From Isoetes taiwanensis (Eukaryota > Streptophyta > Lycopodiopsida > Isoetales > Isoetaceae), in NCBI GenBank assembly GCA_021234155.1, contig JAJEKV010000049.1, positions 3,563,487-3,627,486 of the forward strand: 64,000 bases of DNA. The letters are read 5' to 3'. Shown here in pieces: positions 54,203-64,000 of this stretch. The notes beneath the pieces were generated by a model, which was not told where the DNA came from, searched no databases, and saw nothing but the letters and a program-made list of their open reading frames with translations. The first letter of the stretch is position 1; every line of letters begins with the position of its first letter. The translations under genes and the position numbers were made by a program.

Positions 54203-55031
54203 CTTAGTATGCTTCTTAGTTAGCCTTAGCTCTGGCAGATGTATTCTAGCTAATGGAATACATATGCCAGAATCTTGGAACGTGTAGGTGATAATGAGAT
54301 ACGCCTTTAAGGCATTCTCTAGGCCAACATGCACCAAGAGGTGCGCATGACCAATAGGGCCATGCGAGAGAGGAAGTGAAGCATGGTGGGCGATGATGGG
54401 ACATCGGTCGGATGCTCTCTATGCCGCGATGCGGGGCTCGCACACCTGGCCATAGGGGGGTCATGGTGAAGGTCAAAGTGATCATGCGCGATGATGGGAT
54501 CGTGAGACGTTCCCTAACTTAAAACCCTTGGGGCATGATGCACTAGGGGTACTCGGCATCGGGTAACCGAGTACAAGGTAGCACTTGATCATGGGCAATG
54601 ATGGGATCATCTTAAATGGTCCTTAGGCTCAAATCCGAAAGGGCCATGATCGAGTGCAAGGTATTAGGTAAGGGGGGTGGTCCCCTAAAACCACAAATTT
54701 ATTAATTAAACTAACGTAATGTGCTACTCGTGCAGGCAAGTGAGAAGCGAGCATCGAGGAGGGCACATTACGAGAAGATGGGGGAACCATGATTTAGATT
54801 TAAATTATGAACCCCAATAACTCTTATAATAATGTTTTGATTTATTATAGGGAGTAACCTTGTTAAGGCTATATAATTTTGTATATATACAAATATAGCC
54901 TAAAATTTTGACAATTAACTCTTAATAGGAAGTTGATCGTTTAAATTGAATTAAAGTTATATACTTATGTTGTTTTGTAGGGATAGTGTAGGTTCGTCAC
55001 CTTAGCGCAATGCTGAGGACAACATTGTCTT
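54203..55031 (+). other. E4 3' non-coding region
   Basis: Contains three GATGATGGGAYC-type repeats (about 54390, 54491, 54598) and an AT-rich end; no gene. Confidence 0.5.
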
Positions 55032-55044
55032 AAGGGGGGGAGAA
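55032..55044 (+). other. E4 polypurine tract
   Basis: AAGGGGGGGAGAA directly before the 3' LTR, the plus-strand primer site. Confidence 0.85.
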
Positions 55045-56657
55045 TGTGACGTTCCAGGGGAATATACGCCATTAATACGTATATTCCTGGACCCGTCACC
55101 ATACAAGTCTACACATGTAGCCTTGTATACCTTAGAAGTGGCAAGGGGCACATATCTAAGTTAATTGTTTAACTTAGATAACCTTAGGATAAGGCCCATT
55201 TCCACATGGCCTTATCCTATTAGGCAACCGCCACACGGCCCCATCCTATTGGTGCCACGTGGCATCCCATGTGGCTCAAACCCTAACCCTAGACCCTTTT
55301 CCTGTCTCTAGCACCTAAACACTCATCTACGCACTCGAAACCCCGTTTTGAGCATCGTTCGTCGTAGCATAGCCTGGTGCAGCAGCCCCCGAAGTGTGTG
55401 TATGATCGTGGAGGGAGCACGACTTCGACCACGTCAAGGAGCAATGGAGACACCAGGGATGGGAGGAAGTGCGTCTGGAGCAGGTAGGTGGAGTAGAGTT
55501 CATAGTGGTTCATCTGGAAGTTAGTACTCCAGATGTGTCTGTATATTGTATCTAGAGTAGAGCCATCCTAGAACCTTTGTTGAACATCTTGAACCCTAAT
55601 CAAGGAACCCTAACTGTAAGTTAGATATGTATGATTAGGTTAAGATATTCTTATGATGTTACCATGGTATGATGTGAGGTGATGATGGTTGATCATGTTT
55701 GCTCCTCTTGTATTGGAAGGGGGGTAGAGACCTAGGGCCATATGTAGTATGCTCCTAGTGTAGATCCCTTAGTTCCTATATGCGGCCTGTGCATAGGAAC
55801 CCACCGGGTTATGGAGGCTATGATGTGACTCAGCACTACACAACGGGGCTAGCGGCAATGCGGAGGGAGGATCCCTGCCGAGTGGCGGCTACGGGGGATC
55901 TCATAGTGGGCTAGGCTTATGGTCGGTCACTTCGTGTGGGCCGAGCATGGGTCCGACACCTCCTGGGGCAATGGTGTTGCTCTGCCTCTCAAGAGTTGCA
56001 AGTGTCAGCTTGGCTCTTGTTTTGGGGGGTTCAGTCGGGTATGAATCGTGTGTCGCCACGATTCTCTAGCCGCCCGAGGAGTCTCTAGACCCCGGGATGG
56101 GGAGATGCAACCCGTCCTGCCTCGACGGTCCAGGGAGATGCAACCTGGAGTAGTCCCGATGGGTGATGCCATGGGATTGCGTATCCGGAAGGCTAGAGTC
56201 ATGTCAGAGCCTGATCTGGCCCATCTGCAAAGTATGCACAGGAGGGGCGGATGGAGTGGTAAATCCTAGCCATTGTCTATAGCCAGCCCCGCCATTGTTA
56301 TGACTCGGTCTGCTCTTCTATCCAGTCAATTTACCTCCTTATGTGTCGGAGCCACGGGTAGGAGCTCTCATGTTTTATGGCATATGATTATGTTCCTTGC
56401 ACCTATGGATATGTGGATGAGCTACCCATCGTGGTAGTATAATGTATTGTTCTTGCTAGTTCTGACGATGTTTATGCTTCCGCTGTAATAGGAGCCCATA
56501 GGGGAAGGGCGCGCAAGACACCTTCATCTCCCCTTCCCGCACTACGGTGATTCCAGAGTGCGGGACAGACGGAGGGCCCGTGCGGTCGGAGGACCGGATG
56601 GGGGATTTCCTACGGAGTGTAAGGCTGGGAGCCGTATATTTAGTAGGGAGCGTCACA
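55045..56657 (+). repeat. E4 3' LTR
   Basis: Near-identical to 43736-45370, including the three hairpins and TGCCACGTGGCA (55253-55264). Followed by CTCAG, the duplicated target. Confidence 0.95.
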
Positions 56658-57175
56658 CTCAGTTACTTGATCTTTTGGAAAGATACAAGGATGTGTTTCC
56701 CGAGGAGTTGCATATAGGGCCACCTCCGTCGAGGAGAGTGGAGCATGAGATTGACCTTGAACCGGGAACTAAACCAATGGCAAGAGCCCCTTATCGCTTG
56801 AGTCCTCTTGAGTTAGAGGAAGTCAAAAAGCAAGTTAGGGAACTACTTGAAAAAGGGTTCATCCAGCCAAATAAATCTCCTTTTACAGCTCCAGTGCTGC
56901 TAGTTAAAAAAAAAAGATGAAATTATGCGCATATGCATAGATTATCGCGCACTTAACAAAGCAACCATTAAGGATAGATATTCTTTACCACGGATTCATG
57001 ATATATTAGATCGTCTAGGTAGTGCAACTTGGTTCACCAAGATTGATTTGAGAAGTGGATATCATCAAATCAAAATTCGTGAAGGTGATGAACCAAAAAC
57101 AACTTTTCGAACTCATCAAGGACATTATGAGTTCCTCATCAAGCAAAGAGTTGCTTATTTGGGTCACATCTTGTC
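56658..57175 (+). pseudogene. E3 reverse transcriptase, N-terminal half
   Basis: Resumes E3 after E4: LLDLLERYKDVFPEELHIGP, PYRLSPLELEEVKKQVRELL, a shift in a poly(A) run near 56915, [45 protein letters not shown] then jumps directly to [12 protein letters not shown], so about 70 residues including the catalytic D-D box are deleted. Interrupted at 57175 by LINE-2. Confidence 0.9.
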
Positions 57176-57241
57176 GGGGGAAATGAAATAAAATGAAATG
57201 TTTATTAATCACGCCTGCAGTCCACTAGGTCTATGAGATGT

Positions 57242-58140
57242 TCAACACATACAATCAACGTTATAGAAAATATCACCTGATGCATCTTCAGACAGTAATG
57301 CATTAGCCTCTCCTCCCAACTCCTCTTTTATAGAAGTATGACCAAGTTGTTCCCTCATACTCAGGACATCTCTTATGAATTTCCCTATGCATTTGCCTTC
57401 TAAGTCAAAAAACTCCAATAAGGTTGATGCTGAAATATTATACTTGTTTCGAATTTCCAGATACGCAGGGCACCTCAAGAGCACATGTTGTTCATCCTCC
57501 ACTTCCTGTAAATTACATGCTTTGCAATGCCTTATTTCATGCGGGATTCCACTCCATCTGCCAATTTCTACTCCAAGTCTGAGTCTCATTCTGCTAATTA
57601 AATGTCTAAGCTTCAGAGACATACTTTCTCGAAGGTAAGCCTCTTGGAGTTTTGGATTAATACATCGTATATAGAAATCCTTCTTAATCTCTGGTACTCT
57701 CCAGTTTTTCATAATGACCTGCTCTTTTACCCATGTTCGAATATCCTTGCGGTGCACATATAGGTTGTGGGTATTTAACCCCCATTTCCACATCCACTCT
57801 TCAACGTCGGCATACCAACCCTTCAGTTTTGTCTCCTCCATTGCCAAATACGGCAAGTTATCATCATCCCCTCCAAATCATATCACATTCAGCAAGCATC
57901 ATGTCATATGGTGTTTGTACCTTTGTGCCTAACTCCATTCTAAGAAATTTTTTTTGGACCTTCTCTACCCTTTTCCATGTATCCGCTGCCAAGCCTGGCC
58001 CCCAAACCTCACACCCGTATAACAGTACTGTCTGAACAAGTACTCTATATAACATCCATTTCATGTCAAAATTCCAAATTTCAGCTTTGGCTACATTGCA
58101 TGCTATACAAGGCTTTGAGACCCGCATTCACTCTATGCTC
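57242..58140 (-). pseudogene. LINE-2 ORF2, C-terminal part
   Basis: 204 open codons (57856-57242): YADVEEWMWKWGLNTHNLYV, HLISRMRLRLGVEIGRWSGI and the zinc module CKAC...EDEQHVLLRCPAYLEIR, the same C-terminal module as LINE-1. A second frame (58127-57864) upstream, MLYRVLVQTVLLYGCEVWGP, is the region following RT. Confidence 0.88.
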
Positions 58141-59229
58141 TACGGCCATACTCCCAAATATTTATACGAGTTTACCAGCTCAACTGGCTTGCCTTTGTAG
58201 AAGAATAACAGATGGTCTGTTTTATTTTCCCCAAAGACAGCCATTTTTGTTTCAGCAAGGTTTACTCGCATTCCCTTACTATCACAAAAATATGCCAGCG
58301 CATCCAAGTGTTTCTGCATCCCTGCCACTGAGCGTGATAGGATGACTATATCATCCGCATATAGCAAAAGCTTCGCTACATAACCATTTACCAGTGTACC
58401 ATCGCCCCCATGTTCAACCAACCAACTCTCCAGCTCGTCAATGAATAATCCAAACAATGTTGGAGATAAAGGACATCCTTGCTTGGCCCCAATATTACTG
58501 ACCACAACACTATCACACTCCTTTACATAGGATAGTGACAACTGAACTAAGACTTTTTCGTATAGTACCTTAACTGCTTGTCTTAGATCCACTGGGACTC
58601 CAATCCATTCTCTGCCAGAGATTATCTCTATTCACTGTGTCAAAGGCTTTAGCATAATCTACAAAAAGAGCATATAAAGGCTTTTTCTTGCCAGTAAATG
58701 AATCTATCATGGCACGTAAAGTGATCAAATGGTCTATGGTAGACCGTTTAGGTCTAAATCATGCTTGGCCCATGGCCCTGACTCCATTTTTTTCAGCCCA
58801 CATATTAATCTTAGTGTTCAACATGGTAGCAAACAATTTTGCAAAGAAGCTGCAAACCATAATCATCCTATAATTACCTGGGTCTTTATCGTCTCCCGCT
58901 TTGTATAATGGAATAACTCTGTTAACTTGCCATGTGCGAGGAAAACCATCTCTTACAGCCGCATTTAACAATTTTAATAGCATTGCATGAACGGAATCCC
59001 CAACCCATTTGAACAATTCTGCCACTAATCCATGTGCGTCTGCTGCCTTCCCATTTGCTAGTTTACTTAAACCTTCTTCAAGATCTTCCAGAGTGAACTT
59101 GCATTCATCAGCAATGGGATATGTGATCTCTTCCACATCAGGAATACCAGGCACATGATATAGCTTGCGTACTTGTCCTAACAATGCATCAATGTCCAAG
59201 ACAGCTTCTTGTTTTACATTAGGTTTCAA
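58140..59229 (-). pseudogene. LINE-2 reverse transcriptase
   Basis: N-terminal frame 59229-58759: DLEEGLSKLANGKAADAHGL, WQVNRVIPLYKAGDDKDPGN, YRMIMVCSFFAKLFATMLNT. C-terminal frame 58592-58140: IGAKQGCPLSPTLFGLFIDE, YVAKLLLYADDIVILSRSV with an intact YADD at 58350-58361, CDSKGMRVNLAETKMAVFG and VELVNSYKYLGVWP. A frameshift near 58600-58750 separates the halves (VDYAKAFDT block). Confidence 0.9.
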
Positions 59230-59269
59230 CCTGTTCCGGTCTAACCAATAACTCCTCTATCATATGTTG

Positions 59270-60420
59270 CTACTTTTTATAGATGTACTGTTTCTTTCTT
59301 GATTTGGTCAACTTCACATACTCTTTCTTTAATTTTTGCCTTTCTATACCCTTTGCTTTCCTAAACTCTGCTCTCTTTGCCTTGCAGTCCCTATCAAACC
59401 ATGCATTGCAAGGGATGCCTTTCAATTTTCTTTGTGATATAAAGCATTTAGCAGCAATTTCCAAGACCATTTGGACAAGGGCACCTGCATCTTCTGACCA
59501 TTCTATTTCCAATATCTTTTGTTCACACAATTTCCCATATTCCTCCGCTTTATTGTAATCCTATGTCCATATGGCACATGATCACTTACTTTTTGATGCA
59601 CATTTCTAACCCGCAGCTCAACTAATAAAGGTGCGTGATCCGTTATCTGAGGCATTGCTTCCCCTATATGAAAATCCAATATCTGCTTTGCAAGACATGT
59701 CCTAGCCAAAACCACGTCTACAACAGTAGCATCCCTGCATGTTAGTTTACCAGAGTGCAGAAATTTGCTTATACCATTATATATAAGCAAGTCCAAGCCA
59801 CTGCACATGTTAAGCACATGATTAATTTGTGGTGTGGGCCATCTTATTTTATCATGAGATTCACAATGCCACCCATATTCTTTTACCTCCAATTCATCTA
59901 GCATTTCCAACCACAACGGATCCCCTTCCGAGCTCACAATTGCTGCTTGTTTATTGGCAGCTCTCACATTAAAATCTCCTATCAGCATAACATCTCCTTC
60001 TTGCAAAAGTGCCATCGCATCTTGCTCTAGCTGGAAAAAGGATCGTCCCTGTCCAAACTCCCAGCATTATACACTGGTGAACCACGTGGGGAAAAGTAAC
60101 AACCTGCAATAAATATTTTTCCAAACTGCCCAAGAATTTCAATCCAAATCTGTTGCATAGAACCACGCTGTGGTACTAGCTTTACCATATGTCTGACATT
60201 TTTTCTAACATATATAACATGCAATTCCTCCATGCACGTTTAACATCCATGATTTTTTATACCATACATAATGAAGCAGAATAAAATCATTTATTTCCGG
60301 TAAACCTTTCTCTTCATGTTCACAAGTTTCTAGAAAAAAATAACATCAGCATTCTCAAGCATAAAGCTAATTACATCTACTTTAAACTGACTAATAGAGT
60401 CAATATTCCAGCACATGACC
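59270..60420 (-). pseudogene. LINE-2 endonuclease
   Basis: Starts RVMCWNIDSISQFKVDVISF near 60420, with the W-N pair of the AP-type endonuclease, then IFIAGCYFSPRGSPVYNAGS, GDVMLIGDFNVRAANKQAAI (the G-D-F-N metal/catalytic block, near 59990), LDLLIYNGISKFLHS, DVVLARTCLAKQILDFHIGE and ITDHAPLLVELRVRN (final D-H). Linker to RT at 59530-59270. Stops near 60310 and shifts break it. Confidence 0.88.
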
Positions 60421-60446
60421 CTGATCCTGGTGGTCTCGACTACCTA

Positions 60447-60790
60447 TGTCTCAACGGGAGGGAGTATCTCCGGACCCTAGCAAGGTATGTGCGGTACATG
60501 AATGGACTCAACCTGAGAATATGCATGAGTTGAGAAGCTTTCTCGGGTTGGCTACTTATTATAGAAAATTTGTGCTCAAGTTTTCTAAGATAGTGGCCCC
60601 GCTCACCGATCTTTTGAGAAAAGATCAAGAGTATGTGTGAGTTCAAGCTCAACAAGCGGCCTTTGAAAGGAAGGAAGGACGGAAGGAAGTATATTTTAAC
60701 GTCCGTGAAGGATTAAAAGCCTTTTAGTGAGTAGTCCAGTACTAAAGGTACCTGACCTCAATGAGTCATTTGAGGTATACACGGAGGTGT
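60447..60790 (+). pseudogene. E3 RT C-terminus and RNase H remnant
   Basis: QREGVSPDPSKVCAVHEWTQ and LRSFLGLATYYRKFVLKFSK resume RT; VLKVPDLNESFEVYTE near 60733-60780 is the start of RNase H, which then jumps to integrase codons. RNase H and the integrase HH region are deleted. Confidence 0.85.
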
Positions 60791-61989
60791 TGCTGTCAGA
60801 TATGAAGAAACAAGTCCGGGACTTGGTTTCACATTGTCTGACGTGTCAAGCTGTTAAAGCTGACCATGGTCGTACCCCGGGACTATTGCAACCTATACCT
60901 ATACCCTTGCAAAGATGGGAGTGTATATGGACTTCATAGTCTCTTTGCCTAGAACTGTAAGGCAGAACACTCAGGTATGGGTGATTGTTGATTGCCTAAC
61001 TAAGTACGCCAAATTTGTGGCCTTGAAGGAGGATGCTACTGGTCCAGATGTAGCAATTGCATATATGAGATATGTTTTTCATCTTTTTGGTTTGCCTTTG
61101 TGTATCATAAGTGATCGGGACGCCAAGTTTACAGGTTATTTTTGGAAGGACCTTATGAAAGTTCTTAAGGTATGATTGAGAATGAGTAGTGGTAACCACC
61201 CACAAACAGATGGCCAAACTAAGAGAATCAACATGATCCTCGAGGATATGTTGAGAAGTTTTGTCCATGAATGCCAAACTCGTTGAAAGGAGTATTTGCC
61301 TTACCTAGAGTTTGCGTATAACAACAGCCATCATACGGGAATTAAAATGACTCCCTTTGTTGCTATGATGGGGCAAAATCCCAGAACTTATGCTGGTATG
61401 CACAATACCTAAAGACGGATGCCGTCGTAAATATGTTGGATGACATGAATGCAATTTTACTTCAGTGTCAGCAAAACTTGCGAAGAGCGCAAGATCGCAC
61501 TCACGTGTATGCGAATAAGCGTAGACGTGATGTTACCTATGAGGAAGGTGACTGTGTTTTTAAGGATTATGTATCCTTCGTCATTACGAATCAACACCCT
61601 TAAACCGTTGGTTAAAGGGCGTGTGCCTAAGTTAACCCCGAGATATGTTGGACCTTTTAAGATTGTCAAAAGGTTAGGACCCACGACATATGAGTTGGCG
61701 TTACCGCAGGATATTGGGATCCATCCTGTACTTTATGTAAGTCGTCTTAAGTGAGCTATACTAGATACGGACAATGTTGTTAGTCCTGAGAGTATACCGC
61801 TAGTGCTAAGGTCCGCCGTAACACCCGAACGGATTCTAGATACTCCTGTTCGACAGTTGCGCAATAGAGATATTCGTGAATATCTGGTCTTGTGGCGAGG
61901 CCAGTCTCTCGCAAATGCCACTTGGGAGACGGATGAGTTTGTGCAACGTTTTCCTCATTTGAGACTCTAGACCTTGAGGACAATGTCAT
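60790..61989 (+). pseudogene. E3 integrase with chromodomain
   Basis: KQVRDLVSHCLTCQAVKADH is the end of the zinc domain. Core: MDFIVSLPRTVRQNTQVWVI (D), LPLCIISDRDAKFTGYFWKD (D), HPQTDGQTKRINMILEDMLR, where the catalytic Glu of G-Q-T-E-R is Lys. LTPRYVGPFKIVKRLGPTTY and HPVLYVSRLK follow, then a chromodomain: IREYLVLWRGQSLANATWET with FVQRFPHLRL, stop near 61968. Stops and shifts at 61171, 61282 and 61752. Confidence 0.88.
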
Positions 61990-62006
61990 AAGGGGAGGGG
62001 AAGAAA
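61990..62006 (+). other. E3 polypurine tract
   Basis: AAGGGGAGGGGAAGAAA immediately before the 3' LTR. Confidence 0.85.
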
Positions 62007-62007
62007 T

Positions 62008-62793
62008 TGTTACGGACCAAGGGCAAGTCGCGCTTCCGGGCCTTGGGACTGGTAGTCTGCCATGGGAATGCTACGGGTGGCCTCGGAATGTCCCGAGCAG
62101 TAGCACCACCTAGGGACGGTATGGGGTTCTAATTTTAAATGGCTAAACTTTCGTAGGCTAAAGTGGTCGTTTAATTAAATTATAAAGTCCTTAAAGAAAA
62201 GCCACTTAACCTTTGATTTGGAGGCGTGACGTGGCTTGGTTTTATTGGCTGAAGGTTTTAAAAGGCAAAACCGACTTGTAACTTCGCGATTAAAGTAGGT
62301 CGACCGGATCAGCAACAAACAATTCGAATCTAAGCTATACTTGCTTGATTCTTGCTCTGGAAAAGGCCCATATGCCTTTCTCCAGCTAATCTTGGTCCTA
62401 GTCGCCCTATAAAAGGATTTGATGGCGTTTTTGGAAATCATGTTTTTCCTTTGGAGCCAAGCAATTGGAGCAATCCGCCTTACCATCTTCTGTTGCTGGA
62501 GGTTTTGATCCATTGCGAATTGATTGAGCATCAATTCGACCTATTCTAAGCTACTTCACTATTTGGTGTTAGCTTGAGGAGGCGCTCCGTTGTTGGAGTG
62601 TTTCTGATTGCTCTTTGAGCAATACTGCTACTGCAGTATCAAATTCTTGTGTTAGAACTTCTGAAGCTGGGCTTCAGGCTGATCCTGGGGATCAGTAGCG
62701 ATCGTGCGTGGGGAGCTCTGGGAGCTCACGGTTGAGGGGAACTCTGGGAGTTCTAGGCAGCGCGATCGGACCTGCTTTCTGTAGGCTGTGATA
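62008..62793 (+). repeat. E3 3' LTR
   Basis: TGTTACGGACC...GGCTGTGATA; matches 40894-41693 with more differences than the E4 pair, including a TG..CA end mutated to ATA. Followed by TGGAG (62794-62798). Confidence 0.92.
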
Positions 62794-62798
62794 TGGAG

Positions 62799-64000
62799 CA
62801 GTTCAACAATTATAGGGACAGGTAATCGGATCATTCTTCGGTTGATTTGGTTTACTGGAACAAATCCATTGTTCATTAATTAAATGCTTTTTTAGACATC
62901 CGTGAAATTTAGTCGTTCGTGAAATTCCAGTGGAGGAAAGTTGCCGCGCAAGTATTTGGCCGCTGACATGTATCAGTTTATGTATATGTGAACTAGGGAG
63001 GGGAAGAGGGGATAAGGAAGGCTACCCTATCAAGCAATCATTTGACTGCAATGCCAATTGCAGGAGTGCCCATGAAGCTGCCTTTCGTGCTAATGTAAAA
63101 TGGGAAATTAAATTAGATTGGAAGTAAATGTAGGTATGTTGACATTCACGGATGGCGAAAAACATAACAAGAGCAAGTTGAATTGACAGTTTAAGAACAA
63201 ATAAAATAAATCCTGGTTAAAAATGCTGCTCAGAGATTTAGATCCCCTACCAAATTGGCAGCATCAGCAAGTACCTTCAAGCTGAAGAGAAGCAGCACTC
63301 TCAGCCATCTCAAGATATACATATATACCGCCAAAGCATGGAGATGGCAAAAAATACTGGCTCAAACACGAGTCTGTAAAAAACATGCTTCCGAGAGATA
63401 CATAGATCTAGATACGACAAATCCACACGATACATCGCTATGGAGCAATCTGCTGCCAGAACCTGTGCAAGACAAAAGTGGCCTCTCAGAACCTATTATA
63501 TTTTACCCCATGCTCCGAAGCCACCGCCACTGCCACCACTTCTTAACCTAAAATACAAACTCTTTATAATTGCAAAGAACAAAACATAACTATTAAAAAA
63601 CCAAACCCACTATGCTGACATCATTAATGTACATTTTTGGCATACAAGTACCCTCCTAAACCATCCAAACCCATATGTAATATCCACAATTAAAGTATGG
63701 ACTTGCAGCATTTTCCACGTCTCTCTAAATCCGCACCACTGTCTACTTCTCCTCAAGTAGAATCCACATCTTTTCTCCTCCGTCTACTTCTATTGCGGCT
63801 TTACTTACTTCTATATTGCCTCTACCTGCACCTCCTACATCCTGGAGTTCTTCTTATGCAGTGGCCAGGGTGTGATTGGATCAAGCGTGATATGGCATCT
63901 AATATGCAACCTTCTCCTGTTTCTGCATTATTATATCACAGAATACTAAGAAAAAGTTGAGCTCATATCTAAATGAGTTGCAAGTACTCAATGATCATAT
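62799..64000. other. No convincing gene
   Basis: AT-rich. On the minus strand a TTGTATTTTAG acceptor-like site precedes a short open stretch reading SGGSGGGFGAWGKI and a stop at 63496-63498; this could be the last exon of a gene entering from the right, but the evidence is thin. Plus-strand frames at 63255 and 63697 have no recognisable domain. Confidence 0.35.

Larger units (their letters stand above)
43736..56657 (+). mobile_element. E4: chromovirus carrying a histone H3-like gene and other accessory ORFs
   Basis: A 12.9-kb element inserted in E3 with a perfect duplication CTCAG (43731-43735, 56658-56662). LTRs of 1635 and 1613 bp are near-identical, with TGTGACG...CGTCACA ends. Order: LTR, Met-tRNA primer site, 0.6-kb leader, histone H3-like frame, AT-rich spacer, unknown frames, AT-rich spacer, gag with zinc knuckle, protease, RT-RNase H, integrase with chromodomain, 3' spacer, polypurine tract, LTR. 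Chromoviruses usually have gag soon after the primer site; here 4.2 kb intervene. Catalytic motifs of protease, RT and integrase are all present; damage is limited to a few stops and one-base shifts. Confidence 0.95.
57176..60446 (-). mobile_element. LINE-2, inserted in the E3 reverse transcriptase
   Basis: A 3.3-kb non-LTR element on the minus strand. Its 3' end at about 57176 has the short tail ATTTCATTTTATTTCATTT; its 5' end at about 60446 lies just upstream of the endonuclease start. A possible 4-bp duplication TGTC (57172-57175 and 60447-60450) flanks it. E3 RT codons resume right after it. It contains ORF2 only, so it is probably 5'-truncated. Same family group as LINE-1. Confidence 0.85.
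40894..62793 (+). mobile_element. E3: chromovirus (Ty3/gypsy), host of two nested insertions
   Basis: LTRs of 800 bp (40894-41693) and 786 bp (62008-62793) flanked by a perfect duplication TGGAG (40889-40893, 62794-62798). Own sequence is 40894-43735, 56658-57175 and 60447-62793, about 5.7 kb; the rest is E4 (in the gag-pol junction after protease) and LINE-2 (in RT). The initiator Met-tRNA primer site and a C-terminal chromodomain make it a chromovirus. RT and RNase H carry internal deletions, so it is defective. Confidence 0.95.

Overview
The window is a stretch of plant nuclear DNA, almost all of it transposable elements, with one clearly intact host gene. The evidence is an EXORDIUM/PHI-1 family gene, a pentatricopeptide-repeat fragment, chromodomain-bearing Ty3/gypsy elements primed by initiator Met-tRNA, LTRs of 0.8 to 2.5 kb nested in each other, and TATA/CACGTG motifs in the LTRs. 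A Merlin (IS1016/ISXO2-type) transposase relic and LINEs whose C-terminus is a compact CCHC module suggest a large-genome, possibly non-flowering vascular plant (fern, lycophyte or gymnosperm). That placement is inference only.

Layout. 1-6680: no intact gene; short tandem repeats, two CACTA-like end motifs and a PPR fragment. 6681-20396: a GC-rich LINE on the minus strand (LINE-1), split by a 10.2-kb Ty3/gypsy element (E1, 7334-17543, plus strand, 1.9-kb LTRs). 21739-33861: a second, related Ty3/gypsy element (E2, minus strand, 2.5-kb LTRs, perfect 5-bp target duplication AGACC). 33867-40893: host-like interval with small relics, a cluster of 20-bp inverted motifs, a long hairpin, the EXORDIUM-like gene (38135-39091) and a Merlin transposase relic. 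40894-62793: a chromovirus (E3, target duplication TGGAG) broken by a second chromovirus (E4, 43736-56657, target duplication CTCAG) and by a second LINE (LINE-2, about 57176-60446). 62794-64000: no convincing gene.

E1 and E2 are sister families. Both have a primer-binding site matching the 3' end of tRNA-Gln, an LTR that opens with a TGTTGCC...GGCAACA hairpin, a shared GGGGACCAGCC motif before the 3' LTR, and an extra RNase H-like domain between protease and reverse transcriptase. E2 also has a long antisense reading frame between integrase and its 3' LTR.

The most striking observation is in E4. Between its Met-tRNA primer site and gag lie about 4.2 kb of accessory sequence. The first reading frame there (45993-46991) ends in a complete histone H3 fold behind a long charged tail. 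More coding-like sequence of unknown function follows. E4 also has a chromodomain at the end of its integrase, so one retrotransposon carries both an H3-like protein and a domain of the type that reads modified H3. All pol frames in the window carry single-base frameshifts or stops; these could be decay or, in part, assembly errors.
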